Below, piece by piece: positions 42,511 to 51,276 of a stretch of 64,000 bases of DNA. The position numbers were made by a program, and so were the translations under genes. A model generated the notes under the pieces. It did no database searches and had not been told where the DNA came from. It saw only the letters and a list, made by a program, of their open reading frames with translations. How positions within the stretch are numbered: position 1 is the stretch's first letter; each line of letters begins with the position of its first letter. The stretch covers positions 1 to 64,000 of the forward strand of contig MBFK01000198.1 of the NCBI GenBank assembly GCA_001704765.1, given 5' to 3'. Source of the stretch: Sinorhizobium shofinae (GTDB taxonomy: Bacteria; Pseudomonadota; Alphaproteobacteria; Rhizobiales; Rhizobiaceae).

Positions 42511-44681
42511 GGATGCGTTCACTGCTTGCCGCAGCGGCGATCTTCCTTGTTGGATTTATGCCGCGGGCCGATGCCTCGGACCAATGGGTGCCCATTCGCG
42601 ACGTCTCGCTTGAGGTCCGATCGGGCAGTCCACTCGATTTTTCTGCTTTTCTGCCCAACGGAGCGATCGACGCCGATCACCGCCTGATTGCGGGGAAGGG
42701 CGGGCGCCTGGCCTACGCCGCATCACCGGAAAAGCCGCTCCGGATGCTCTGCGCCTCGCTCGCCTGGAGCCCGGCCTCTGGCGGGTTTCCCGATCATGCC
42801 GGTGCGGAGCGCTATGCGCGCCAGTTGGCTCGTCACGGCTACAACATCGCGCGGCTGCATTTTACCGATGCGAGCCTGATGTTCGGCCGGCAGAAGGATT
42901 TCGACTTCGACCCGGAGACCCTCGACCGCATCCATTACCTGCTCGCGGCGCTGAAGCGCAACGGCATCTACTGGATCATCGACGGGCTCTCGTCCCCGCG
43001 CGGCGCCTATGGCGGATATGACGATCGCTGGGACGCGAACGGTGATCTCAAGCTGCGTCTGCACCTCGGCGAAGAGGCTTTCGCTCATTGGAGGACGCTG
43101 CAGGAGAAATTCCTGGCGCGGGTCAATCCCTATACGGGCGTTGCGCCCATTCGCGACGATGCCCTGTCGCTGGTGATCCTTGCCAACGAAAACGGCATCG
43201 AGTTCGACAGCGTCGTGCACGAACGTGCGGGCGAACCCGCCTATGATAGGGCGCTTGCCGCACCGTTCAACCATTGGCTTGCGAAGCGCTACGCTTCGAC
43301 CGACCAACTTGCACAGGCCTGGGGAGAGCTTGGCGACGACGAACGGCTCGAAATGCTTACAGTTAGGCTTCCGCCCGATCGCTATGCCGACGCCCGTATG
43401 CGTGACCTGCAGGCATTCTTCAGCGAGGTAGAGGGGGCATCGGCCACACGGATGAGCAAGGTGCTGCGCGATCTCGGCTATAGAGGTCTGATCAGCACCT
43501 ACAACAACTGGCCGACGGTACAGACCGCACTGAGCAGGCGCGAACTCGAAGCGGTCACCATGAACACCTATCATGATTGGGTCGGCAGCTATGCCCCGGG
43601 CAGCGCCATCCTGCAGGTAAGTTCCATTGCCGACGGTGCCAATTACATGCGGATGATCGCCGCCGCGCGCTGGCTTGGAAAGCCCTTCATTGTCAGCGAG
43701 TACGACCACCTCTTCTGGAACCGCTACCGCTACGAGGCGGGTCTTGTCATGCCGGCCTATGCGTCGCTGCAGGGCTGGGATGTGCTTTGCCGGCATGGCC
43801 ATGGGCCAATCGTGCTTGCCTATGGCGAAGCCTATCCGCACAAGAAGGCGATGCTCCCCTATGCGATCGCGCTCGATCCGGTCGCGCGGGCCGGCGAAAC
43901 GCTGGCGGCACTTCTTTACCGGCGCGGCGATGCGGCGACCTCCGGCATGACCATCCCCTTTGCTGTACGCGGCGAGGCGGACCTTGACGAGGACATGCAG
44001 GCGCGGGAGCCCGAGCGGCTCACCGAGCTCGCCCTGATCGGCGGCATAGGCCTGATTGCTGCGGACCGTATCGACGACGCGGTGGGGGTTGCGCAGCCGC
44101 GCACACAGGGCCCAGAGGAAGTTCTGGCTGCCCTTCGCGACAGCGGTTCGCTTCCTCGTGACAACCACGCCGACCTGGAGGGCAATATCTACGAGAGTGA
44201 CACTGGGCAGATCTTGCTTGATCGCCGTGTCGGACAGTTGCGGGTCTCAACGCCGGCAACCGAGGCGGCGGCCTTCTCCTCGCTACGCCAGCCGATCGAT
44301 CTCGGCGTCCTCAGCATAGAGCAGACGGATGGAGACGGGCTCGTCGCTCTTTCCGCAATTGATCGCCAGCCCTCGCTCGCGCACAGCCGCCGCATGCTGC
44401 TGATCTTCGCAACAAACGCCCAGAATAGCGGGATGATCTTCCGAGACAGCGAGGAAAAGGTCATCGAGGATTTCGGCACTCTTCCCGTGCTTATTCGCAA
44501 GAGCTATGTCGATCTGGCGCTTTCGAGAGGGGCGGCCAAGTGGAGGGTATCGCCGGTCGGCCTGGACGGCACCGTCTATCCGCCAGTACGCGGCGGCGCG
44601 GGTGCCGTCGCCTTCCGCCTGTCGAACGATACGCCCTACGGGCCGACGACGTATTTCCTCGTGGAACTCGAAGACAACTGA
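42507..44681 (+). CDS. Secreted glycoside hydrolase-like protein, clan GH-A TIM barrel
   Basis: The ~724-residue protein has a signal peptide (residues 1-23, ending RADASD), a TIM-barrel part with ILANENG (Asn228-Glu229, acid/base) and FIVSEYDHLFWN (Glu398, nucleophile), and a beta-rich C-terminal part. These are the hallmarks of clan GH-A. The family within the clan (GH5/GH42/other) cannot be fixed by eye. It starts with GTG at 42507 or ATG at 42513. Inside a polysaccharide locus it may trim or degrade the polymer in the periplasm. Long relative to single-domain GH5 enzymes. Confidence 0.8.
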   Translation: MRMRSLLAAAAIFLVGFMPRADASDQWVPIRDVSLEVRSGSPLDFSAFLPNGAIDADHRLIAGKGGRLAYAASPEKPLRMLCASLAWSPASGGFPDHAGAERYARQLARHGYNIARLHFTDASLMFGRQKDFDFDPETLDRIHYLLAALKRNGIYWIIDGLSSPRGAYGGYDDRWDANGDLKLRLHLGEEAFAHWRTLQEKFLARVNPYTGVAPIRDDALSLVILANENGIEFDSVVHERAGEPAYDRALAAPFNHWLAKRYASTDQLAQAWGELGDDERLEMLTVRLPPDRYADARMRDLQAFFSEVEGASATRMSKVLRDLGYRGLISTYNNWPTVQTALSRRELEAVTMNTYHDWVGSYAPGSAILQVSSIADGANYMRMIAAARWLGKPFIVSEYDHLFWNRYRYEAGLVMPAYASLQGWDVLCRHGHGPIVLAYGEAYPHKKAMLPYAIALDPVARAGETLAALLYRRGDAATSGMTIPFAVRGEADLDEDMQAREPERLTELALIGGIGLIAADRIDDAVGVAQPRTQGPEEVLAALRDSGSLPRDNHADLEGNIYESDTGQILLDRRVGQLRVSTPATEAAAFSSLRQPIDLGVLSIEQTDGDGLVALSAIDRQPSLAHSRRMLLIFATNAQNSGMIFRDSEEKVIEDFGTLPVLIRKSYVDLALSRGAAKWRVSPVGLDGTVYPPVRGGAGAVAFRLSNDTPYGPTTYFLVELEDN

Positions 44682-44802
44682 GTTCGTCGCTGCCGCTGCC
44701 CCGCGCGGCGCACGGAGTTAGCGATTGCATTTCCCGGCTTAACCTGATTTTTGATCCCGCATCGGCAGGGCGGTCGAATGACGAGCATCCGCCGCGAAGT
44801 GC

Positions 44803-45843
44803 ATGGAGTGTCGCGAAGCAATGGATAGCTTGCCCGAAATCGTCGGCAAGACCTGGTGGCCAGAGCCGGGCAGCCGCCTCGGTGCGACGTTCTTCGTGCG
44901 TGAGGCCTTTCCTTGGCTCGGACGCTATTTCGGCGGCCGGCCGCTCGCCTCGACGCTGTCGCCTCGCCTCGAGGGCATCGTATCCTGGGGCGGGCGTATC
45001 CCCGCAAAGACGGCGATGGCGGTCGCCCGCGCGCGGCGGCTACCGCACTGGCACCTCGAGGACGGATTCCTGCGTTCGGTCGGGCTCGGCAAGGATGGAG
45101 CCGCGCCGGTCTCGATCATTGCCGACGACCTGGCATTGCCCGTCGACGGCGGCAGGGCGTCGCGGCTCGAGCTGTTGATCGCCGAGGCGGCAGGCGGCGG
45201 ATATGACGCATTCGGCCAGTGCATCCGTGAGCGGATGGTCGAACACAGGCTTTCCAAATACAACAACCTGCCGCATCGCCAACCGTCGATCGAGCCGAGC
45301 AGCCGACGGCGCATCCTCCTCGTGGACCAGGTCCTGGGCGATGTTTCGGTGGCGCGCGCGCTCGGCACCCGCCGCTCGTTCGATCGAATGCTGGACGACG
45401 CGCTGGCGAGCGGCGCGCAATGCGTCGTGCGCACCCATCCGGACGTGATGGCGGGCTATCGCAAAGGTTACATGACGGGGCGCGCCTCCAGGACACCCGG
45501 CATCATCCTGCTTGCCGACAAAGTGTCGGTCGCCTCGATCCTCGACGTCGTCGACGAGGTATGGACCGTTTCCAGTCAGGTCGGCTTCGACGCGCTGCTG
45601 AGGGGGATACCGGTGCGCTGCTATGCGGTGCCCTTTTACGCCGGATGGGGGCTAACGGACGATCGGGTCGGCAAAAGGGCCGTACCCTCATTGGCGCGCC
45701 GTGCCGTCGCGAGGCCGACGGCCGACCAACTCACAGCTGCCGCACTCGGGGTCTATCCGAGCTATCGCAACCCGGCAGACTGGGGGCCGATGAATGTCTT
45801 TGGAGCAATCGATCTCCTGGTTGGTGCGCTCAACAGAGCCTGA
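44803..45843 (+). CDS. Capsule polysaccharide Kdo transferase-like protein (KpsC/LipA family)
   Basis: The 346-residue protein carries HLEDGFLRSVGLG, ILLVDQVLGDVSV, VRTHPDV and the strong QVGFDALLRGIPVRCYAVPF and YAGWGLTDD motifs of KpsC-type beta-Kdo transferases, which build the Kdo linker of capsules on a lipid. KpsC usually contains two such modules (~670 residues); only one is present, so this is a half-length member. It is the last gene of the locus. The start could be 44803 or 44821. Confidence 0.82.
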   Translation: MECREAMDSLPEIVGKTWWPEPGSRLGATFFVREAFPWLGRYFGGRPLASTLSPRLEGIVSWGGRIPAKTAMAVARARRLPHWHLEDGFLRSVGLGKDGAAPVSIIADDLALPVDGGRASRLELLIAEAAGGGYDAFGQCIRERMVEHRLSKYNNLPHRQPSIEPSSRRRILLVDQVLGDVSVARALGTRRSFDRMLDDALASGAQCVVRTHPDVMAGYRKGYMTGRASRTPGIILLADKVSVASILDVVDEVWTVSSQVGFDALLRGIPVRCYAVPFYAGWGLTDDRVGKRAVPSLARRAVARPTADQLTAAALGVYPSYRNPADWGPMNVFGAIDLLVGALNRA

Positions 45844-46161
45844 TCGCGCGACCGCACTCAACCCATCGTCGTGCACTCGGGAATACGCGAACAGCTCCGC
45901 AATATCCATTTTGCGCAGGCAAGTATTGGTTTGGGCCGATAGAGCAGCACGTCTTTACTATTCCGCAACCATGAGATGCAATTAAATATTGTGGGGCAGG
46001 GATAATTGATCCCGGGCCAAGGACATTTGGCGTCGCGAGAATGGGCGGTGCTGCAACTTATTTTGGGTGGGTGCCAGCGCCGATCTGCATCCATCGCGTA
46101 GCAAAGCGATATTTTTTGGCACGGGGGTTCCCTGCGGGGAAGGCATAATCGGGGCAGACAT
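45844..46161. other. Gap between polysaccharide locus and chemoreceptor gene
   Basis: No gene is supported in these 318 bases. TTGGCACG at 46116-46123 resembles the -24 half of a sigma54 promoter, but the -12 element is CC instead of GC. Otherwise nothing stands out. Confidence 0.4.
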
Positions 46162-47973
46162 ATGAAACTCAATATTGCACGCGGCATGATTGTCTTCGGG
46201 GGAATCATTGCGATCGGCCTATTGGTCTCGATCGGCATCAAGACATACGCCTTCGACAAGCTGAGGGTGAACGGTCCGGTCTATACGCAGATCGTCTACG
46301 GCAAGGATCTCGTCGCCGATATCCTTCCGCCGCCCTTATACACGGTCGAGTCCTACATGCTCGCAATGGAGGCGATCTCCAGTCCCGAACTCTCTACCAA
46401 GAACCAGGAAAAGGTCATCGCCCTGAAACGCGCCTATGACGAGCGGCGGGCCTATTGGAAGTCTTCATCCGCCCCCGATGTGCTGATGAAGAAGCTGGAG
46501 GACGAGGTGCTCGCCAGGGCGGACCTCTTTTGGCAGGTGATGGAGACCCAGTTCCTTCCTGCGCTTCAGGCAAACGACCTTGCCGCCGCCGGTCACGCGC
46601 TGGAAGCCTTGAAGGGTAGCTTCCATCATCACGAGGTTGCCGTGAACGAACTTGTGCAGATGGCTGTTGCCTTCCAGGCGGGCGAAGAAGCCGCCGCAGC
46701 CGTGGATACGGACCGCCTATCCATCGCGGCTACGACAAGTTCGGTGATCTCGGTCGCGCTGCTCGCCGTCGGCCTCTGGTACTTCCGCCGCCGTGCCGTT
46801 CAGCCGCTGGCGGCGATGTCGTCCTATATGGAGACGCTCGCTGGAGGCGATTACGGTCGGACCGTGCCCTTTTCGGATCGCACGGATGAGATTGGCGTGG
46901 TGGCGAAATCCGTCGCCATCTTCCGCGAGGCGGCCATCGAACGCCGCAGCATACGTGAGCGTGCGGAAGAGGAACGTCGCCGGCGGGAAGAGCAGGAGGC
47001 GGTTCTGCGCGAGCAGCGGGCATCCGAGGAAAAGGACCGGAGAAACGTCATCGAACAACTCAGCGGGGGATTGGGGCGCCTTTCGACCGGCGACCTCACG
47101 GCGCAAATCGACGTCGGCTTCGCCCCGGAATTCGAGCAGCTCCGCGGCGAATTCAACGGCAGCGTCGAGCAGCTTGCCGAAGCGATTTCCGGCGTTCTCC
47201 AGGCAACCGGCCGGCTGCGTTCCGGTTCGTCGGAGATCGCCAGCGCCACCGGCGATCTGGCAAAACGCACCGAGCACCAGGCTGTGTCGCTGGAGCAGAC
47301 GGCCGCCGCCTGCGATGAGATCACCGCGACGGTGCGCAACTCGCTGGAGCGTGCCCGTGAAGCAAGCCTGGTGATGCGGACTGCCAAAGACGGAGCCGAA
47401 CGCTCTGCAGCCGTCGTCCGCAATGCCGTTGCGGCGATGGAACGGATCGCCGGTTCTTCGACGCGAATCCGGCAAATCCTCAATGTCATCGATGAGATCG
47501 CGTTCCAGACCAACCTCCTCGCCTTGAATGCAGGGGTCGAGGCGGCGCGGGCGGGCGAAGCCGGCAAGGGCTTTGCGGTCGTGGCGCAGGAGGTACGCGA
47601 ACTTGCCGGCCGCTCGGCCAATGCGGCGAGGGAAATCAAGACGCTGATCGAAACCTCGACCCGCGAGGTTGCGGACGGCGTCGAACTCGTCAACCAGACC
47701 GGTTCCGCGCTGATGGGTATTGAAGGACACATGCTGCAGGTGAGCGGTCTGATTGGTGCTATCGTCACCGCAGCCGATGAGCAATCCTTGGCGCTCGACG
47801 GCATCAATGCCGCTCTGCAGCAGATGGATCAAGTCACGCAGCAGAACGCGGCCATGGTTGAGGAGACAAACGCCGCCTGCCGCGCGTTGAGCGAGGAGGT
47901 GCTGGATCTCGATAGGATTGCCGAACGGTTTCAGGTGAAGACGAATGCCGGGCAGGCGCGCCGCGTAGCCTGA
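46162..47973 (+). CDS. Methyl-accepting chemotaxis protein
   Basis: The 603-residue transducer has TM1 (residues 8-28), a periplasmic helical sensor (about 30-185) with the segment YGKDLVADILPPPLYTVESY, TM2 (~190-210), a HAMP domain, a long charged coiled coil (~250-300) and the MCP signalling domain with the hairpin tip IDEIAFQTNLLALNAGVEAA and GKGFAVVAQEVRELAGRSAN. No C-terminal NWETF-type pentapeptide is present. The sensor ligand is unknown. It is transcribed alone. Confidence 0.93.
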   Translation: MKLNIARGMIVFGGIIAIGLLVSIGIKTYAFDKLRVNGPVYTQIVYGKDLVADILPPPLYTVESYMLAMEAISSPELSTKNQEKVIALKRAYDERRAYWKSSSAPDVLMKKLEDEVLARADLFWQVMETQFLPALQANDLAAAGHALEALKGSFHHHEVAVNELVQMAVAFQAGEEAAAAVDTDRLSIAATTSSVISVALLAVGLWYFRRRAVQPLAAMSSYMETLAGGDYGRTVPFSDRTDEIGVVAKSVAIFREAAIERRSIRERAEEERRRREEQEAVLREQRASEEKDRRNVIEQLSGGLGRLSTGDLTAQIDVGFAPEFEQLRGEFNGSVEQLAEAISGVLQATGRLRSGSSEIASATGDLAKRTEHQAVSLEQTAAACDEITATVRNSLERAREASLVMRTAKDGAERSAAVVRNAVAAMERIAGSSTRIRQILNVIDEIAFQTNLLALNAGVEAARAGEAGKGFAVVAQEVRELAGRSANAAREIKTLIETSTREVADGVELVNQTGSALMGIEGHMLQVSGLIGAIVTAADEQSLALDGINAALQQMDQVTQQNAAMVEETNAACRALSEEVLDLDRIAERFQVKTNAGQARRVA

Positions 47974-48560
47974 TTGCGTCAGGGTCATCGGCCAGGAAGG
48001 ATCTCAGTTCTTGTCGAGACAATTGGCCAGAGCAATCTGAAGCTGAAGCGCGAGGGACATTGGAAAGCCAAGCTGCCAGAAGTGGCAACGTGCCAGCGGC
48101 AAGCCAAGCCGCTGGCACGATACCCAGGGCATCATGCCCAAGGCTGCCCTGCACCCACGAAAAGGAGTGTAAGCGGACTGGCGGGCGTTAGGCTACAGTT
48201 TGAAGATTAAATCCATATCCGCATTGCGAAGAAGGTGTACGGTTAACGCATAATTGCGCGGAGAGGCTGCCGACGGCGTGAAGCGTACAGTAAAACATCA
48301 ACAATAGGCTGCAATGTTTCTTATTATGTATTAAATCGTGTAATTGGATCTGGCTTCGGGAAAGTTGCGGCGCAAATCTGGCTAATCTATGTCTGTATTG
48401 TGGTTTCGGGAATACCCATCGATACTAGACCCGTCTCCGTCGCAGTTCAGAAATGGCCTCATCTCCGTCTGAGTGACTGCCAATATCGGGATCGACCCAT
48501 GGACGAAATCCCCAATAAATCCAATGCAGTAGCGAAGACGCCGCATGGTCTGCATGAAGC
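47974..48560. other. Gap between chemoreceptor and Tad-like genes
   Basis: No gene is supported in these 587 bases. A 12-bp stem-loop lies at 48089-48119, and 48290-48410 is AT-rich. The MCP and the Tad-like genes converge here. Confidence 0.4.
48089..48119. terminator. 12-bp inverted repeat downstream of the chemoreceptor gene
   Basis: CGTGCCAGCGGC (48089-48100) pairs perfectly with GCCGCTGGCACG (48108-48119) over a 7-base loop, 116 bases after the MCP stop. There is no T-tract. It may end the chemoreceptor transcript. Confidence 0.4.
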
Positions 48561-49130
48561 TCAGCTATAGGTGATCGTGTTCCCGTTTCGTGGCCGGATG
48601 AAAAAGTGTTGGTCATATTCGTAAGTGCCGCCGCCGGTGAAACTTTCGAACAGGCTGGAGAAGACCGTATCCAGTTTGTATTGGACACGCGTCACCACCA
48701 GTTGCACATCTGCAGTTTGCAACTCTTGCGGCACCGCGACGGGTGAATCCTGGCCTGCCGAAAGGGCGGACGTGCCATAGGCGGCCGACCAGTTCACAGT
48801 CGCCTTGCCCTTCTTGTCGATGTCGAGAACACAAAGAAGGATCGTGAGCTCGTCGGAGTCATAGGGCTGCACGATAGTGCTGACGCCGTCGAGGATCGAC
48901 CCGACGCTCGCTTCCGTCCAACTGCTTTGCATGGCGATGATCTCGCTGCTCGTCGATGCGATCTGATTAATCTTTCTCCGCACCGTCAGGCCTTGCCCGA
49001 GATCGACCAGTCCGGCGAGCAGCAGCAGCATTATCGGAAAGAGGAAAGCGAATTCGATTGCGGAAGCTCCATCGCGGTTCCGGCTCAAATGCCGCAACAG
49101 GGCGACTATTCTCTTGGGGATCGGTATCAT
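48561..49130 (-). CDS. TadE-like pseudopilin-type protein (second)
   Basis: The 189-residue protein has the TadE-type segment RNRDGASAIEFAFLFPIMLL (after a short basic leader), i.e. a prepilin-like hydrophobic helix with the glutamate five residues after the cut region, followed by GLVDLGQGLTVRRKINQIAS and an extracytoplasmic beta-rich part. The ATG at 49130 was chosen over upstream open codons. It is the last of three Tad-type genes, ten bases after the second. No prepilin peptidase or Tad ATPase is nearby. Confidence 0.8.
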   Translation of the reverse strand: MIPIPKRIVALLRHLSRNRDGASAIEFAFLFPIMLLLLAGLVDLGQGLTVRRKINQIASTSSEIIAMQSSWTEASVGSILDGVSTIVQPYDSDELTILLCVLDIDKKGKATVNWSAAYGTSALSAGQDSPVAVPQELQTADVQLVVTRVQYKLDTVFSSLFESFTGGGTYEYDQHFFIRPRNGNTITYS

Positions 49131-49140
49131 CCGGACATCC

Positions 49141-49671
49141 TCAGAACGGTTCGTTGCGCAGCAGGACAGAGGCGCCAAGCAGGTAACTGCCGTCTGCGAG
49201 CGTGGAGCTCGAAAGCGAATAAAGGCTGACAATCGGCTTCCACGGGAGGAATGTCTGGATCATCACGTAATCGCTTCCTTTACCAATATCGAAGCCTTCG
49301 GTGATCGAAACGGTACCGCTGCTGTTGATCGCCTTCATCGCGCCGGAAGAGGAGGAATCGGTGAGCGTGCTGACGGCCACCAGCAGCTTGTCTTCGCAGT
49401 CGAGCAGATAGAGCAGGTTACCGCAGATCTCCGTCTTGAACCCGGTCAGCCCCATGTTGTTGTTTGTCGCCTTGCCGGTCCTGATCAGCCGAGAGGCTTT
49501 ATGAACCGCCGCATCGAGTGCCGAGTCGATGAAGAACATCGCCGCACATTCGAGAATGCCGAAGATGATGATGAACAGTGGCAGCGCGAGAAGCGCGAAT
49601 TCGATGGCGGCAACGCCCGACCTGTCGCGCAGCAGCCGGCGCAGACCTGTGATCTGCGTTTGTCCCGTCAT
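49141..49671 (-). CDS. TadE-like pseudopilin-type protein (first)
   Basis: The 176-residue protein has the TadE segment RDRSGVAAIEFALLALPLFI then GILECAAMFFIDSALDAAVH and a ~120-residue extracytoplasmic part with two cysteines (CGNLLYLLDC) that may form a disulfide. Its start overlaps the stop of the TadG-like gene (ATGA). It would be a minor pseudopilin of a Flp/Tad-type system. Confidence 0.85.
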   Translation of the reverse strand: MTGQTQITGLRRLLRDRSGVAAIEFALLALPLFIIIFGILECAAMFFIDSALDAAVHKASRLIRTGKATNNNMGLTGFKTEICGNLLYLLDCEDKLLVAVSTLTDSSSSGAMKAINSSGTVSITEGFDIGKGSDYVMIQTFLPWKPIVSLYSLSSSTLADGSYLLGASVLLRNEPF

Positions 49672-51080
49672 TGGGTGAGCCGCACAGAGGTCAGATATTG
49701 GTTGAAGAGGGTAGAAAGGCCGGCGGTGATCTCGTCTTCCGAGGCGGCGGAGATGAATAGATCGGAAGAGGAGGCGCAGTCCTGCAGTGCGATCGGGATA
49801 TAATCGTGTCTCGTGGTATCGCCGCTCACGCCATTATGCAGCGTGCCGCCCCAGGTCGAAGCCCACTTGCTGTTTTTCATGCTGTCGGCGAGGGTCCCGT
49901 TATAGCCCCAATCGAGCGGAATGGAGAGGTACTCGGTGTACAACACGGCAACCGTGGCTTCCTTCTTCTTGAGATACCCACACCAATCCGGATTGATCGG
50001 TGTAACCCGGCCCCAGTAGGGCCCGAATTTGCGTCTGATGCATTCACCCTTGTAGGTTTCGGTGCACTCCCAGTTGACCCCGTCGAGAACCCAACCGCGC
50101 GACGACTGAACGCCGTCCGTCAGCAGGAGGACAAGCTTGAGCGGATCGCTGGCGGAGGTGCCCTTGCCAGCTTGCCCGATTTCGTTCCTCAGTGCCTTCA
50201 GAGCCGTGTCGAAGCGTGTCGACGTCATAGAGGTCGCGCTCGTGAGCCCACTGCTGTCGTCGCTGAGTTTCTTTCTCGCGGCGCTTGTCGATGTGGTCGG
50301 TGTGAGGACTTCCGAGACCGTCTCGCCAAGAGTGTAGAGACCAATCTTGATCCGCGAATGGTCTTCGTCCGCCTGGTCGATCATGTCGAGCACTTCTTCG
50401 ACTGCGTCGAGCGCCACATCCGTTCGAAGCTTTACACCGAGGCCTTTTATGTAGTTGTAATAGGTAGGTGCGAGGACGGCGCCGGTCTTGTTCTTTTTCA
50501 CCGGATCTTTCGGGTCGTGGCATGCGAATTCACAGCCTATGTTCTTGTCGGCGCGCAACATCTCCTGCCCTTCGGTGGTGGCCGCGAGCAGCATCGACGG
50601 CGACTTGTCTAGGACGATATAGACGTTGAGATAAGAGGTCGCCGGTCCCTCGATGGCACTGACCACGCCGACCGGAACGGTCTTGATATTCGCCAAGGTC
50701 ATCAACGTCGTCGGCACCGTTCCGCTTGCGGAAGCCCAGATCGTGTGGCCGGTCTTGTCCACCGTGATTTCCGTGAGGTCGTAGGTGGCGTTTTGCTTCT
50801 CGGACTGGGCGTCGAACCACTCCTTGATCTTTGCGACAATCTCGTCCTCGTCGTATTCGTCGATTTCCTTGATGGCGGCCACCAGCGCGGCGTCGAGGTC
50901 CGATTGCATCCTGCTCTGAACGTTGTAGGCGCGCGTATAGTCGAGGCCGGCGCCGACGGCGAGGATCATGGGAATGATGCAGATTGCGACCGTCAGGGCG
51001 ACATTGCCGCTCCTGTCGCTGACTATGGTTGCCATTCGGCTGGCAATCAGCTGACGGAAAAAGCCGAAATCGAGATGCAT
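49668..51080 (-). CDS. TadG-like protein with von Willebrand factor A domain
   Basis: The 470-residue protein has the TadG-type N terminus (DRSGNVALTVAICIIPMILA, residues 22-41) and a vWA domain starting near residue 150 with the MIDAS motif VLDKSPSM and a later LLLTDGVQSS. Several cysteines lie in the insert (CEFACHDP, CTETYKGEC). It is first of the three-gene unit and 196 bases downstream of an AraC-type gene on the same strand. TadG proteins are Tad-pilus accessory proteins; no other tad genes are here, so the trio is an orphan set. Confidence 0.87.
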   Translation of the reverse strand: MHLDFGFFRQLIASRMATIVSDRSGNVALTVAICIIPMILAVGAGLDYTRAYNVQSRMQSDLDAALVAAIKEIDEYDEDEIVAKIKEWFDAQSEKQNATYDLTEITVDKTGHTIWASASGTVPTTLMTLANIKTVPVGVVSAIEGPATSYLNVYIVLDKSPSMLLAATTEGQEMLRADKNIGCEFACHDPKDPVKKNKTGAVLAPTYYNYIKGLGVKLRTDVALDAVEEVLDMIDQADEDHSRIKIGLYTLGETVSEVLTPTTSTSAARKKLSDDSSGLTSATSMTSTRFDTALKALRNEIGQAGKGTSASDPLKLVLLLTDGVQSSRGWVLDGVNWECTETYKGECIRRKFGPYWGRVTPINPDWCGYLKKKEATVAVLYTEYLSIPLDWGYNGTLADSMKNSKWASTWGGTLHNGVSGDTTRHDYIPIALQDCASSSDLFISAASEDEITAGLSTLFNQYLTSVRLTQ

Positions 51081-51276
51081 GTTTTTAGTGACCAGCTCTG
51101 TTTCTTCGCGTGCTGATCGTGCCTGGGGAAATATTATTCGCCCGTAAATTAGCGTCGTGTTTGGCTAGCCGATTGGCGCGGGGCTATCCGGATTACGCAG
51201 GAAAACGCTTCTGGCAGTGCAAGCGGCTTCGGCCGAGAGCGCAGGTTCGCCGTTCTGGCTGCCGAGGACGGGTTAC

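Noticed and set aside
42507..44681. Idea that the GH-like protein is a beta-galactosidase (GH42)
   Set aside because: The clan GH-A catalytic pair is visible, but nothing by eye separates GH42 from GH5 or other families, so a specific activity was not assigned.
47974..48210. Seventy-eight-codon plus-strand frame after the chemoreceptor
   Set aside because: No start site signal and it runs through a strong stem-loop; likely non-coding.
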